From Pseudomonas sp. JUb42 (GTDB lineage: Bacteria > Pseudomonadota > Gammaproteobacteria > Pseudomonadales > Pseudomonadaceae): a stretch of DNA of 64,000 nt. Made by a program: the position numbers and the translations under genes. The notes under the pieces were generated by a model. It was not told the origin of the DNA and did no database searches. It worked only from the letters and a program-made list of their open reading frames with translations. Each line of letters opens with the position of its first letter. The stretch's first letter is position 1. The DNA lies in NCBI RefSeq assembly GCF_024807945.1, contig NZ_JANUFD010000026.1, positions 1-64,000 on the forward strand, in the 5' to 3' direction. This document shows, one piece after another, positions 1-8,270 of this stretch.

Positions 1-71
1 CGCCGGATAGATTGCAGCAAGCCATTACACGCATCAAAAACAGTATTGCAGAAAAAGGGGGAACCATAGAT
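1..71. other. Left edge, possible gene tail
   Basis: These bases lie between the window edge and the first REP element. On the plus strand one frame ends at a TAG at 67-69. Another frame reads into the REP element and gives a helical-looking tail (LQQAITRIKNSIAEK). Either could be the 3' end of a gene that starts outside the window. The stretch is too short to assign. Confidence 0.2.
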
Positions 72-161
72 GTGGGAGCGAATTCATTCGCGAAGGGGCC
101 AGTACATTCGACGCGTTTGTCTGGTCTTCACTATCGTTTTCGCGAATGAATTCGCTCCCAC
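72..161. repeat. REPIN (inverted REP pair), GAATTCATTCGCGAA type
   Basis: The left arm begins GTGGGAGCGAATTCATTCGC and the right arm is its near-perfect reverse complement, about 90 bases end to end. The spacer (CAGTACATTCGACGCGTTTG) resembles the spacers at 19926 and 53118, so the whole unit is the repeat. It lies just beyond the 3' end of the GlxA-type regulator. Confidence 0.9.
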
Positions 162-205
162 AACAGCCACCCAGCCGATCATTTCCATCCTGCACCAAGT
201 TTGGC

Positions 206-1288
206 TCATAAAAGATCGGCCAACTCATCCTTCTCCAGCGCCCGGCGCAATTTGCCCGGCGACAAGCCAAAGGCACTCTGGAACTGGCGAATGAAATGCG
301 GCGCATCGGCGAAGCCGCATTCGAAGGCAATCTCGCCAATCTGTCGGTCCGAGCTGACCAGCAGCCAACGGCCGAAGCGCAGGCGTACCTGGCGGTAGAA
401 CTGCGCCGGGGTGTTGCGGGTTTCGACCACGAAGATCCGTTCCAGTTGGCGCTTGCTGGTGCCGACCAGTTGCGCGATGGCTTCGATTTCCAGAGGCTCG
501 GCCATGTGTTTTTCCATGAGCATCACTGCTTCATGCAGGCGGCGGTTGGACGAGCTGGCGTAGCCCAGGGCCTTGCGTCGGTCGACGAAGCTGCTTGAGG
601 TGTTCTTGGCCACGGTCATCTGGTGCACCACCTTGCCCGCCCGGTCCGGCCCACAGTGCAGACCGATCAGGTGGATGGCCAGTTCCAGCACGGAAATGCC
701 CCCGGCGCAGGTGATGCGGTCCTTGTCGATCAGGAAGTCGCTGTTGGTGACGAAACGCAGATTGGGGAAGCGCTGTTTCCAGTCATCGCCGTGATAGGCA
801 TGCACACAGGCCGTGCGTCCCTCCATCAGGCCATTGCGCGCCAGCACGAAACTGCCGGTGCACAGGCCGATCAGCGGCACCTTGGCGGCGGCCGCCTGAT
901 GCAGGAAGGCGGTGTAGCTTTTCGGCACCTGGTCCAGGGTATCCATCAGGCCACCAATTACCGCGATGTAGTCGAAGCGCTCGGGGTGGCTCAGGTCGCT
1001 GTCCACCGGCACGTCGAGGCCGCTGCTGGACAGCACGCGCTGACCCGGCGTGCCCAACACCTTCCATTGGCAGCGGATCGGCCGACTCTGGTCGCCGATA
1101 TCGGCGGCGTGGCGCAGGGCGTCGGTCAGGCCGGACAACGACAGCAGGGGAAAGCGCGGCCACAGCAGGATGCCGATGGACAGTTCGCTGCCGCCCTTGC
1201 GCTGGCTGCCGCTGCCAGGGCGGTCCTGATCCAGTTGCGCGACGAGCTTTTCCGGTGCGCCTTGCGGATGTCGCAAATGTTCAATCAT
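206..1288 (-). CDS. GlxA-type AraC-family transcriptional regulator
   Basis: The protein has a DJ-1/PfpI (class I amidotransferase-like) sensor domain (SIGILLWPRFPLLSLSG onward, nucleophile-elbow-like GLCTGSF) followed by a C-terminal AraC double helix-turn-helix (QLVGTSKRQLERIF; IAFECGFADAPHFIRQF). Regulators of this build usually control a neighbouring amine or amino-acid catabolic operon and sense small nitrogenous ligands. The frame is open up to an ATG at 1363, but that leaves only 23 bases before the divergent binding-protein gene. I therefore prefer the ATG at 1288 (MIEHLRHPQG, 360 aa), which leaves about 100 bases for divergent promoters; no strong ribosome site decides it. The likely target is the ABC/amidase operon at 1387-7561. 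Confidence 0.85.
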   Translation of the reverse strand: MIEHLRHPQGAPEKLVAQLDQDRPGSGSQRKGGSELSIGILLWPRFPLLSLSGLTDALRHAADIGDQSRPIRCQWKVLGTPGQRVLSSSGLDVPVDSDLSHPERFDYIAVIGGLMDTLDQVPKSYTAFLHQAAAAKVPLIGLCTGSFVLARNGLMEGRTACVHAYHGDDWKQRFPNLRFVTNSDFLIDKDRITCAGGISVLELAIHLIGLHCGPDRAGKVVHQMTVAKNTSSSFVDRRKALGYASSSNRRLHEAVMLMEKHMAEPLEIEAIAQLVGTSKRQLERIFVVETRNTPAQFYRQVRLRFGRWLLVSSDRQIGEIAFECGFADAPHFIRQFQSAFGLSPGKLRRALEKDELADLL

Positions 1289-1386
1289 TCGTGCAAACCG
1301 TCCAACCGTTAATGCCTGCGATCCTACTACGATGGGGCCACTGCCAAACATCCTGTTGTCCATAAGAGTTGATCGAGGAGCGGTTC

Positions 1387-2256
1387 ATGAAAAAGTCCCC
1401 TGTACTACGTTTCAGTGGTTTATGCGCCGGTTTACTGGTGTCTGTACTGGCTTCGCTCCCTGCACTGGCAGTGGAAACCGTGGAACCGGGCAGCCTGACC
1501 ATCGCCTTTAGTGGCGATATGCCAGGCACCGGTTATCAAGATAGCAAGATGGTTGGCTATGATGGCGAGATCCTTCAACAAATTTCCGAGAAACTGGGGC
1601 TCAAGGTCAAACCGGCATTGATGGAGTGGTCCGGGACCATCGCCTCAGTGCAGGCCAAGCGCGTCGATGTCATGGCCGGGACCATGGGCTGGACCGAGCA
1701 GCGCTCGAAAATCATGGCCCTGAGCGACCCGATCCACTACTTCAAGAACGGCATCACACAGACCGACAAGACCGACTGGCACAGCCTCAAGGATCTGGAA
1801 GGCAAGAAGGTGGGGACCATCACCGGTTTCTCCTTCATTCCTGAAATGCGCAAGATCCAGGGGCTGACGGTGTCCCTCTATGACACCTCGGACGCCGCTG
1901 TACGCGACCTGCTGTCCGGGCGTATCGACGCGGTGATCGGTGATCCTCCGGTCATGCAGTACGCCATTTCCCGCAACGAACAATGGCACCTGCGCTTCAA
2001 CGCCTTTACTGACAACAACCCGGACTTCCCGCTGCTGACCGGTCTGGGCCAGGTGGTGTTCGGCTTCAACAAGGCCAACCCGGCCCTGGTAGCGGCGGTC
2101 AACGAGCAGATCCAGGCCATGTGGAAAGCCTGCGAGATGCGCAAGATCGGCGCCCGCTACGGCCTGACTCAGGACGTCTGGTATGTGCCTGAAGGCAAGG
2201 ACCTGCGCCTGGGCGTCGACCGTCCTGCGGACTGGACATTGCCAGGTTGCAAGTAA
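1387..2256 (+). CDS. ABC transporter periplasmic substrate-binding protein (polar amino acid type)
   Basis: This is a 289-residue class II periplasmic binding protein (SBP_bac_3 type). It has a Sec signal peptide (MKKSPV, hydrophobic stretch, cleavage near PALA-VET), then the alternating domain pattern of amino-acid binding proteins (GYDGEILQQISEKLGLKV; VDVMAGTMGWTEQRSK; LEGKKVGTITG; GRIDAVIGD). ATG 1387 is chosen because GAGGAG lies just upstream; the in-frame TTG at 1369 would put that site inside the gene. It captures the substrate for the permeases at 3201-4543. The substrate cannot be read from the sequence. A REP pair separates it from the ATPase gene, a common way to leave more message for the binding protein. 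Confidence 0.92.
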   Translation: MKKSPVLRFSGLCAGLLVSVLASLPALAVETVEPGSLTIAFSGDMPGTGYQDSKMVGYDGEILQQISEKLGLKVKPALMEWSGTIASVQAKRVDVMAGTMGWTEQRSKIMALSDPIHYFKNGITQTDKTDWHSLKDLEGKKVGTITGFSFIPEMRKIQGLTVSLYDTSDAAVRDLLSGRIDAVIGDPPVMQYAISRNEQWHLRFNAFTDNNPDFPLLTGLGQVVFGFNKANPALVAAVNEQIQAMWKACEMRKIGARYGLTQDVWYVPEGKDLRLGVDRPADWTLPGCK

Positions 2257-2283
2257 ATACCATCGGGATGTCTGACTGACTTT

Positions 2284-2374
2284 GTGGGAGCCGGCTTGCT
2301 GGCGATGGCGGCGGATCAGTCACAGAAGCTATTGCGAGCGCTTCGCACTCGATCGCCACCAAGGCGGCTCCCAC
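2284..2374. repeat. REPIN, GCCGGCTTGCTGGCGAT type, inside ABC operon
   Basis: Inverted arms (GTGGGAGCCGGCTTGCTGG and ACCAAGGCGGCTCCCAC) surround an inner inverted repeat around GCGAGCGCTTCGCACTCG. A near copy lies at 20723-20812. It sits between the binding-protein and ATPase genes of one operon. Confidence 0.88.
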
Positions 2375-2412
2375 AAGTTACCGCAAATTCCAAATAAAAG
2401 AGGTGAGCCAAG

Positions 2413-3201
2413 ATGTCGATCCCACCCGAACCTTCCTTGCTGCGCGTGCACGAACTGCACAAAAACTATGGCGACCTGGAGGTCCTCAAGGGTATCAGTC
2501 TGGACTTGAAACCCGGTGAAACCCTGTCCCTGATCGGCCCCAGCGGCTCGGGCAAATCCACCTGCCTGCGCTGCATCAACTACCTGGAAAAGCCCACGGC
2601 CGGGGAGATCTGGCTCGGTGACGAGCTGATCGGCCAGGTCAGGAACGGTCAGCGCAGCCGCCTGCTGAGTGATCGCGAGATGGCTCCGCAGCGTCGGGAA
2701 ATCGCCATGGTCTTCCAGCTGTTCTACCTGTGGCCGCACCTGAACGTGCGGGACAACGTCGCCCTCGGCCCGATCAAGGCCCAGGGCATGCCGCGCAAGC
2801 AGGCGTACGAGCTGGCCGAAGCAATGCTGGAAAAGGTCCACCTGCGGCACAAGGCCGATGCCTTTCCCGAGCAACTGTCCGGTGGCCAGCAACAGCGTGT
2901 GGCGATTGCCCGGGCGTTGGCGCAACAACCGAAAGTCATTCTGTTCGACGAGCCGACCTCGGCCCTCGATCCGGAGCTGGTCGGTGAAGTATTGGCAGTG
3001 ATTCGCGAGCTGGCCGAGGAGGGCCGCAGCATGATCATGGTCACCCACGAAGTGCGCTTTGCCCGTGATGTGGCCGACCGGGTGATCTTCATGGACGGCG
3101 GCCATATCGTCGAGCAGGGCCCGTCGGCGCAGGTGATCGACCATCCCCAGCATGAACGCACCCGCAGTTTTCTCGGGCGCGTGGCCCTGGAGAGTGCTTG
3201 A
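2413..3201 (+). CDS. ABC transporter ATP-binding protein (polar amino acid type)
   Basis: A 262-residue ATPase of the GlnQ/HisP group that energises import through the two downstream permeases. Walker A is GPSGSGKST, the signature is LSGGQQQRVAIARAL, Walker B with the catalytic Glu is VILFDEPTSALDPEL, and the H-loop is MVTHE, all intact. The family's usual HTVLQNV segment reads HLNVRDNV. GAGGTGAGCC precedes the ATG. The stop overlaps the next start (TGATG at 3199-3203), which indicates translational coupling to the permease. Confidence 0.95.
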   Translation: MSIPPEPSLLRVHELHKNYGDLEVLKGISLDLKPGETLSLIGPSGSGKSTCLRCINYLEKPTAGEIWLGDELIGQVRNGQRSRLLSDREMAPQRREIAMVFQLFYLWPHLNVRDNVALGPIKAQGMPRKQAYELAEAMLEKVHLRHKADAFPEQLSGGQQQRVAIARALAQQPKVILFDEPTSALDPELVGEVLAVIRELAEEGRSMIMVTHEVRFARDVADRVIFMDGGHIVEQGPSAQVIDHPQHERTRSFLGRVALESA

Positions 3202-3857
3202 TGGCCAACCTGCAAATCTTTCTCGGCCTGCTGCCGCTGCTGCTCAAGGGCGCACTGACGGCACTGGAAATCGCTTTGTGTACGCTGGTGCTGGCCAGTG
3301 TCGGCGGTTTGCTGCTGGCCATCAGCATGACCTTCAGCCGCTCGCGCATCGTCCACGGACTGATCGCCTGCTTTATCGAATGGATGCGCAACGTCCCGGC
3401 CCTGGCCCATCTGTTCCTGATCTATTTCGGCCTGTCGTACCTGGGCATCAACCTGCCGGCCTGGCTGGCGGCGATTGTCGGCCTGAGTCTGGTGGGCAGT
3501 GCGGTACTGGCCGATATCTTTCGCGCCGGGCTGCAATCGCTGCATGTCGGCCAGCATGAGGCCGGGCTGGCTGTTGGGCTTGGTCACGGCCAGATCCTGC
3601 GCTACGTGCTGCTGCCCCAGGCCTTGCGCGCAGCACTGCCGGCCTTCGCCAACTACGTCACGCAACTGATCAAGGACACCTCCATCGCCTCGGCCATTGC
3701 CGTGCCGGAGATCATGTTCCTGGCCCGTAATCTGGTGACCTCGACCTTCCAGACCTCGCTGATCTACCTGGCAGTGATGTGTATCTACGCCGCGATGATT
3801 GTGCCCATCGGCCTGGCTTTTATCCGCCTTGAACGTCACTGGGGGGCGCCGCGATGA
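3201..3857 (+). CDS. ABC transporter permease (HisM/GlnP type)
   Basis: A 218-residue inner-membrane permease with about five transmembrane segments. The EAA-loop region reads EAGLAVGLGHGQILRYVLLPQALRAALPA, interrupted here only by its helix; this loop docks on the ATPase. The N-terminal PLLLKGALTALEIAL segment is typical of the amino-acid permease family. ATG 3201 overlaps the ATPase stop by one base. The gene overlaps the second permease by four bases, and the pair should form a heterodimeric pore. Confidence 0.93.
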   Translation: MANLQIFLGLLPLLLKGALTALEIALCTLVLASVGGLLLAISMTFSRSRIVHGLIACFIEWMRNVPALAHLFLIYFGLSYLGINLPAWLAAIVGLSLVGSAVLADIFRAGLQSLHVGQHEAGLAVGLGHGQILRYVLLPQALRAALPAFANYVTQLIKDTSIASAIAVPEIMFLARNLVTSTFQTSLIYLAVMCIYAAMIVPIGLAFIRLERHWGAPR

Positions 3858-4543
3858 TCAGTTTTTTCATGCAGTACCCGGAGTACTGGAGCGACTGGAG
3901 CATTCGCCTGTGGCAGGGCGCGCAAGTCAGCGCCGAGCTGTCTCTGACCGGTTTTGCCCTGGCGGCGCTGCTCGGTTCGTTGCTGGCCTGGGCCATGAAA
4001 AGTACCAGTGCCTTGCTCAAGCGCTGCGCGGTGTTTTTCATCCAGGCCATGCGCGCCGTGCCGTTGCTGGCCTTGCTGCTGGCGCTGTATTTCGCCTTGC
4101 CGAGCCTGGGCCTGACCTTGTCTGGCTATTGGGCCGGTGCCCTGGGCCTGGGCCTGCAAGGAGCGGCCTATATCGCCGAGATTCTGCGCGGCGGCCTCGA
4201 TGCCTTGCACCGTGGCCAGCGCGAAGCGGCCATCGCCACCGGCCTGACGCCCTTGCAGGCGTTCACCGCGGTGATTCTGCCCCAGGCGATTCGCGGCATG
4301 TTGCCGCCGCTGCTCAATGCCTATGTATCGATCCTCAAGGACAGCTCCTTGTGCGCCCTGATCGCCACCGATGAGCTGATGCTGGCGGCCAAGGCCATTG
4401 CCTCGGAAAGCTTCCTGCCCATGCACATCTTCCTGTTGGTCGGGCTGTTCTATTTCGTTATCGCTTTCCCTCTGTCCTTGCTGTCCCGCGCTTTGGAAAA
4501 GCGTTTCTCACGGGGCCGCAAAACCCTTCGAGGTCAATCATGA
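3854..4543 (+). CDS. ABC transporter permease (HisQ/GlnP type)
   Basis: The second permease, 229 residues, has the same fold: an N-terminal amphipathic stretch, about five membrane segments and an EAA loop (QREAAIATGLTPLQAFTAVI followed by PQAIRG). It overlaps the first permease by an ATGA junction and the amidase by another four bases (4540-4543). The uptake and degradation genes are therefore translationally chained. This overlap is the best evidence that the amidase acts on the imported compound. Confidence 0.93.
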   Translation: MISFFMQYPEYWSDWSIRLWQGAQVSAELSLTGFALAALLGSLLAWAMKSTSALLKRCAVFFIQAMRAVPLLALLLALYFALPSLGLTLSGYWAGALGLGLQGAAYIAEILRGGLDALHRGQREAAIATGLTPLQAFTAVILPQAIRGMLPPLLNAYVSILKDSSLCALIATDELMLAAKAIASESFLPMHIFLLVGLFYFVIAFPLSLLSRALEKRFSRGRKTLRGQS

Positions 4544-5967
4544 GCCACCTGGATCACATCACCTCCTACAGCATTGGCCAGTTGCAACAGGCCCTGGCCA
4601 GCGGCGCCCTGAGCAGTGAAGCGCTGGTGCGGGCGCAACTGGCACGTATCGAGCGCTTCGACGGCCAGCTCAATGCCTATGTCGAAACCTACGCTGCGCG
4701 TGCCCTGGACGCCGCCATCGCCGCTGACCGCCAGCGCGCCGCCGGGATCCGCCTGGGGCCGCTGCATGGGGTACCGGTGGCGATCAAGGACCTGTTCGAA
4801 ATTGACGGCCAGGCCATTACCGGTGGCTCTTTGGCCGAGGCGCCGCGTATTTCCAGCCTGACCGCCACTGCGGTGCGCCGTCTGGAACAGGCCGGGGCGA
4901 TTGTGTTGGGCAAGACCCACACCGTGGAATTTGCCTTTGGCGGCTGGGGCACCAATGCGGTGATGGGGACGCCGTGGAACCCTTGGGACCGTAATGTCCA
5001 TCGCGCGCCGGGCGGCTCCAGCAGCGGTTCAGCGGTGGCGGTGGCCAGCGGTCTGGCAAGTGCCGCGCTGGGCACTGATACCGGTGGCTCGGTGCGGATT
5101 CCGGCGGGCATGTGCGGATTGGTCGGGCTGAAAACCACTCGTGGTCTGATCAGCCGCCATGGCCTGATCGAACTCTGCCCGTCACTGGATACCGTAGGCC
5201 CGATCACCCATACCGTGGAAGACGCCGCCTGGATGCTCGATGCGTTGTCGGGGCCGGACCCGCTGGACGCGGTATCGGCAAGGGCTCCAGTGGTCAGCGC
5301 CAGTGCCGGGCTGAACCGGCCGGTGGCCGGACTGCGGCTCTGGGTGCTGCCCGAAGCCGAGCGCGCCCAGATCGCTCCCGGCGTACTGGCGGCCTACGAT
5401 AAAGGCCTTAAGCAATTGGCGACGTTGGGCATGCAACTGGTGGAGCAGCCGTTGCCGTCGTCTCTGGATTACTGCATGGGTGTGGCGGGCGGGCTGATGA
5501 GCGCCGAGGGCTATGCCAACCTGGGCGGGCTGTTCGAGCGCGAGGGCCTGCGTTTCGACCCTCATGTGCAACGTCGGGTACTGAGCGGCAAGGCCATTGA
5601 CGCCGCCGCTTATATCAAGCTGCACAACCAGCGCCGCGCCGCCCGTCAGGCGATGGAAGAGGCCATGCTCAACGTTGACGCCTGCGTGTTCCCGACCAAC
5701 GCCATCGGCAGCGTGCCTTTGGAGCAGGTCGACGAGTACGGCACGCCCCTGGCTCTGCTCGGGCGTTTCGCCAATCTGTTGAACCTGTGCTCGGTGGCGT
5801 TGCCCATTGGTTTCGATGAGCAACACATGCCGGTGTCGATGCAGATCGTCGGTCGCGCCTTTGCCGAACCGCTGATCCTGCGTATCGGCCATGCCTATCA
5901 GCAGATCAGCGACTGGCATCGGCAACGGCCTGCGGGCTGGGACCTGGTGGATAAGGACGTAGCGTAA
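4540..5967 (+). CDS. Amidase-signature-family amidohydrolase
   Basis: A 475-residue amidase-signature enzyme. The Ser-cisSer-Lys triad is visible: Lys in VAIKDLFEIDG, the first Ser in the GGSSSGSAVAVASG signature, and the nucleophile Ser in TDTGGSVRIPA. The family hydrolyses amide bonds in the cytoplasm (GatA, AtzF, aryl amidases). The neighbours do not include gatB/gatC, so a catabolic role is more likely than tRNA amidation. Its coupling to the importer suggests it releases an amine or amino acid from the imported compound, which the DadA-like enzyme may then oxidise; the substrate is unknown. Confidence 0.9.
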   Translation: MSHLDHITSYSIGQLQQALASGALSSEALVRAQLARIERFDGQLNAYVETYAARALDAAIAADRQRAAGIRLGPLHGVPVAIKDLFEIDGQAITGGSLAEAPRISSLTATAVRRLEQAGAIVLGKTHTVEFAFGGWGTNAVMGTPWNPWDRNVHRAPGGSSSGSAVAVASGLASAALGTDTGGSVRIPAGMCGLVGLKTTRGLISRHGLIELCPSLDTVGPITHTVEDAAWMLDALSGPDPLDAVSARAPVVSASAGLNRPVAGLRLWVLPEAERAQIAPGVLAAYDKGLKQLATLGMQLVEQPLPSSLDYCMGVAGGLMSAEGYANLGGLFEREGLRFDPHVQRRVLSGKAIDAAAYIKLHNQRRAARQAMEEAMLNVDACVFPTNAIGSVPLEQVDEYGTPLALLGRFANLLNLCSVALPIGFDEQHMPVSMQIVGRAFAEPLILRIGHAYQQISDWHRQRPAGWDLVDKDVA

Positions 5968-7199
5968 TGAATATCTGTGTGGTGGGTGCGGGCATCGTCG
6001 GGCTGAGCAGCGCCTGGTTCCTGCACAAGGCCGGGCACCGGGTCACGGTGATCGATCAGGCGGCGGGGCCGGGCATGGGCGCCAGCGCGGGTAACGGTGC
6101 GCAACTGAGCTATAGCTACGTGCAACCGTTGGCCGACCCGTCGTTGCTGCCGGGCATTCCGGGGCTGTTGCTGGACCGCAGCGGGCCGTTGAAATTCGCC
6201 CCGCAGTGGAGCGTCGAGCAATGGCGCTGGTGCATGGAATTTCTTGCCGCCTGTCGTACCTCGACCTCGCGTGAGACGACGGTGGAGCTGCTGCAACTGG
6301 CGCAGGAAAGCCGCCGGGCGGTCGATGCCTTTATGGCCGAGGAGCAGGTCGATTGCGACTTTGCCCGCACCGGCAAACTGGTGCTGTACCCCGATGCGGA
6401 AGGCTTGCGCAAGGCTGGCGAACAGGTGAAGTTCCAGGCCGCCCACGGTGCCCTGCAACATATCCTCAGCCCGGCCGAGACCCTGGCCGTGGAACCGGCC
6501 CTGGCGGGTTATGCCAGTCAGTTTCATGGCGCGATTCATACGCCCGGCGAGTGTTCGGTGGACAGCCGCAAACTGTGTCAGGAACTGGCGCGCTTGCTGG
6601 CGGGGCAGGGCGTGCCCCTGTATTTCGACACCAGGGTGCAGGCTATTGTCCGTGACGGCCGACGCGTTCGGGCCTTGGCGGTAGAGCATCTCAGCGAAGG
6701 ACCGCGACAGATCGAAGCCGATGCCTTCGTGCTGGCGGCCGGCGCTTTGAGCACGGGACTGTTGGCACAGGTCGGCACGCGTATTCCGGTTTACCCGCTC
6801 AAGGGCTACAGCATTACCCTGCCGATTGATGCGCAAGTGACGGCACCGATGGTCAGTGTCACCGATATGCGCCGCAAAACCGTGTTCGCCCGCATCGGCT
6901 CGCGACTGCGTGTAGCGGGCATGGTCGAGCTGACCGGGCTGGATGCGACGATCCCGAAAGAGCGTATCGAGCAACTGCAGGCTTCCACTCGGGCGCTGTT
7001 CGGTGCAGGCTGGCGCGTCGAAGATTGCCAACCCTGGACCGGCTGGCGTCCGGCGACCCCGACGGGTCGCCCGGTGGTGTCGGTCAGTGGTTGCGACAAT
7101 CTCTACATCAACAGCGGCCAGGGCGCCCTGGGCCTGACCCTGGCCTTTGGCAGCGCACAGCGCCTGGTGCGGCTGATCGATCCTCATTTCAAGGAGTAG
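5967..7199 (+). CDS. FAD-dependent D-amino-acid dehydrogenase-like oxidoreductase (DAO/DadA family)
   Basis: A 410-residue flavoprotein with an N-terminal Rossmann motif (VVGAGIVGLSSAWFLHKAG), a GNGAQLSYSYVQPL segment and a C-terminal FAD motif (YINSGQGALGLTLAFGSA), as in DadA. Such enzymes oxidise D-amino acids or secondary amines to imines or oxoacids. The start overlaps the amidase stop (TAATG). The following RidA-family gene fits, because RidA proteins hydrolyse reactive imines that these oxidases release. DadA-like length is normal (DadA is about 430 aa). The real substrate may differ from D-alanine. Confidence 0.88.
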   Translation: MNICVVGAGIVGLSSAWFLHKAGHRVTVIDQAAGPGMGASAGNGAQLSYSYVQPLADPSLLPGIPGLLLDRSGPLKFAPQWSVEQWRWCMEFLAACRTSTSRETTVELLQLAQESRRAVDAFMAEEQVDCDFARTGKLVLYPDAEGLRKAGEQVKFQAAHGALQHILSPAETLAVEPALAGYASQFHGAIHTPGECSVDSRKLCQELARLLAGQGVPLYFDTRVQAIVRDGRRVRALAVEHLSEGPRQIEADAFVLAAGALSTGLLAQVGTRIPVYPLKGYSITLPIDAQVTAPMVSVTDMRRKTVFARIGSRLRVAGMVELTGLDATIPKERIEQLQASTRALFGAGWRVEDCQPWTGWRPATPTGRPVVSVSGCDNLYINSGQGALGLTLAFGSAQRLVRLIDPHFKE

Positions 7200-7204
7200 T
7201 ACTC

Positions 7205-7561
7205 ATGTCCAAGATTCAACGTCTGCAGAGCAATGCCCGCATGTCCGGCGCCGTGATCCATGGCGGCGTGGTGTACCTGGCGGGCCAGGTCCCGAATGAC
7301 CTGAGCCTGCCGATCAAGGAACAGACTCAACAGGTACTGGCCAAGATCGACGGACTGCTGGCCGAAGCAGGGAGTAACAAGGGGCAACTGCTCAGCGCAC
7401 AGATCTGGCTGAAAGACATCGACCGTGACTTCGCCTCGATGAACGAAATCTGGGACGCCTGGCTCCCTGAAGGCGGCGCGCCGGCCCGCGCCACCGTCCA
7501 GGCCGACCTGGCCAAGCCGGAAGTGTTGGTGGAAATCATGGTGGTGGCGGCGCTGGGCTGA
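7205..7561 (+). CDS. RidA-family (YjgF/YER057c) enamine/imine deaminase
   Basis: A 118-residue RidA-superfamily protein. It keeps the conserved Arg in ARATVQADL and the terminal VEIMVVA strand. The family forms trimers that hydrolyse 2-aminoacrylate and related imines. Only five bases separate it from the amine-oxidase gene, with AAGGAG ahead of the start. I choose ATG 7205 because the open frame to the left overlaps the preceding gene. The likely job is clearing the imine product of the DadA-like enzyme. It is the last gene of the operon; a REPIN follows. Confidence 0.92.
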   Translation: MSKIQRLQSNARMSGAVIHGGVVYLAGQVPNDLSLPIKEQTQQVLAKIDGLLAEAGSNKGQLLSAQIWLKDIDRDFASMNEIWDAWLPEGGAPARATVQADLAKPEVLVEIMVVAALG

Positions 7562-7882
7562 TTGCCTGGGACTGAGGCGGGTGAGATTCAGTAGGCGCGA
7601 GTAGAGGACGTGCAGTTTGTGGGAGCGAATTCATTCGCGAATAGGGCGGTAAAATCGGCATGTCTCTGCCGTCTGAAATACTGCTTTCGCGAATGAATTC
7701 GCTCCCACAAAAACAACAGTCAGTTCCTGCTAAAGCCGTGTCGACTAGAGTGAATAAGACGTCGACACCCTGCATTTGCGAGTTTCGGACAAGAAGTTGA
7801 GCGTATTGCGAAAGTTCGACAAGCGCCGTCGACGGACACTGTGTGTGTTGTCGATGCCGTCTAATTTTCTGGAGATACCCTC
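7562..7882. other. Intergenic region with REPIN and leader of the AhpD-like gene
   Basis: Apart from the REPIN at 7619-7708, the stretch holds two GTCGAC hexamers 21 bases apart (7740 and 7761) and a CTGGAG ribosome site for the gene at 7883. I see no coding sequence. The promoter of the AhpD-like gene must lie in 7709-7870, but I cannot pick its boxes with confidence. Confidence 0.6.
7619..7708. repeat. REPIN, GAATTCATTCGCGAA type
   Basis: GTGGGAGCGAATTCATTCGC and its reverse complement enclose a spacer of about 45 bases that includes GTCTGAAATACTGC, shared with other copies. It follows the last gene of the amidase operon. Confidence 0.9.
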
Positions 7883-8224
7883 ATGTTCAGCAACTGGTCC
7901 GATCTCGTTCTTACCGTGAAAAAATCCTTTGGCTCCCTGGCCAAGAGCAATCCGAAAATGGTCGCCGCCTATGGTGCCCTGGGTGATGCCGCCGCCGAAA
8001 ACAATGTGCTGGATGCCAAGACCCGGGAGCTGATTTCCCTGGCCGTGGCCATCACCACTCGCTGCGACGGTTGTATCGGTGCCCATGCCGAAGCCGCGAT
8101 CAAGGCCGGTGCCACCCGTGAAGAAGTGGCAGCGGCCCTGGCCACGGCAATCTCCCTGAATGCCGGTGCTGCCTATATCTATTCCCTGCATGCTTTGGAA
8201 GCCTACGACGCGCTGAAAAAGTGA
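7883..8224 (+). CDS. AhpD-like carboxymuconolactone-decarboxylase-family protein
   Basis: A 113-residue single-domain protein with the AhpD redox motif CDGCIGAH (C-x2-C-x3-H) preceded by the conserved Glu of TRELISLAVAI. Proteins with this motif usually have disulfide reductase or alkylhydroperoxidase activity. Those lacking the cysteines act as lactone decarboxylases, so a redox role is more likely here. It has CTGGAG before the ATG and appears to be a single-gene unit. It is convergent with the epimerase-like gene, 18 bases away. Confidence 0.9.
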   Translation: MFSNWSDLVLTVKKSFGSLAKSNPKMVAAYGALGDAAAENNVLDAKTRELISLAVAITTRCDGCIGAHAEAAIKAGATREEVAAALATAISLNAGAAYIYSLHALEAYDALKK

Positions 8225-8234
8225 CTGTCCCCGA

Positions 8235-8270
8235 CAGGGATATCACTGCGCAGCAGCGTTGATATCCCTG
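8235..8270. terminator. Perfect 11-bp inverted repeat between convergent genes
   Basis: CAGGGATATCA (8235-8245) and TGATATCCCTG (8260-8270) form a perfect stem with a 14-base loop. The right part overlaps the stop codon of the epimerase-like gene. There is no long T-tract, so it may be a weak bidirectional terminator or an mRNA end-protecting hairpin. Confidence 0.5.

Noticed and set aside
34..339. Short minus-strand ORF at the left edge
   Set aside because: It is mostly translated REP sequence (SEFIRE is the usual REP-derived peptide).
623..1312. Plus-strand ORF of 229 aa opposite the GlxA-type regulator
   Set aside because: It is antisense to a gene with clear domains; its composition (His, Gln, Ala rich) is typical of the GC-rich reverse frame.
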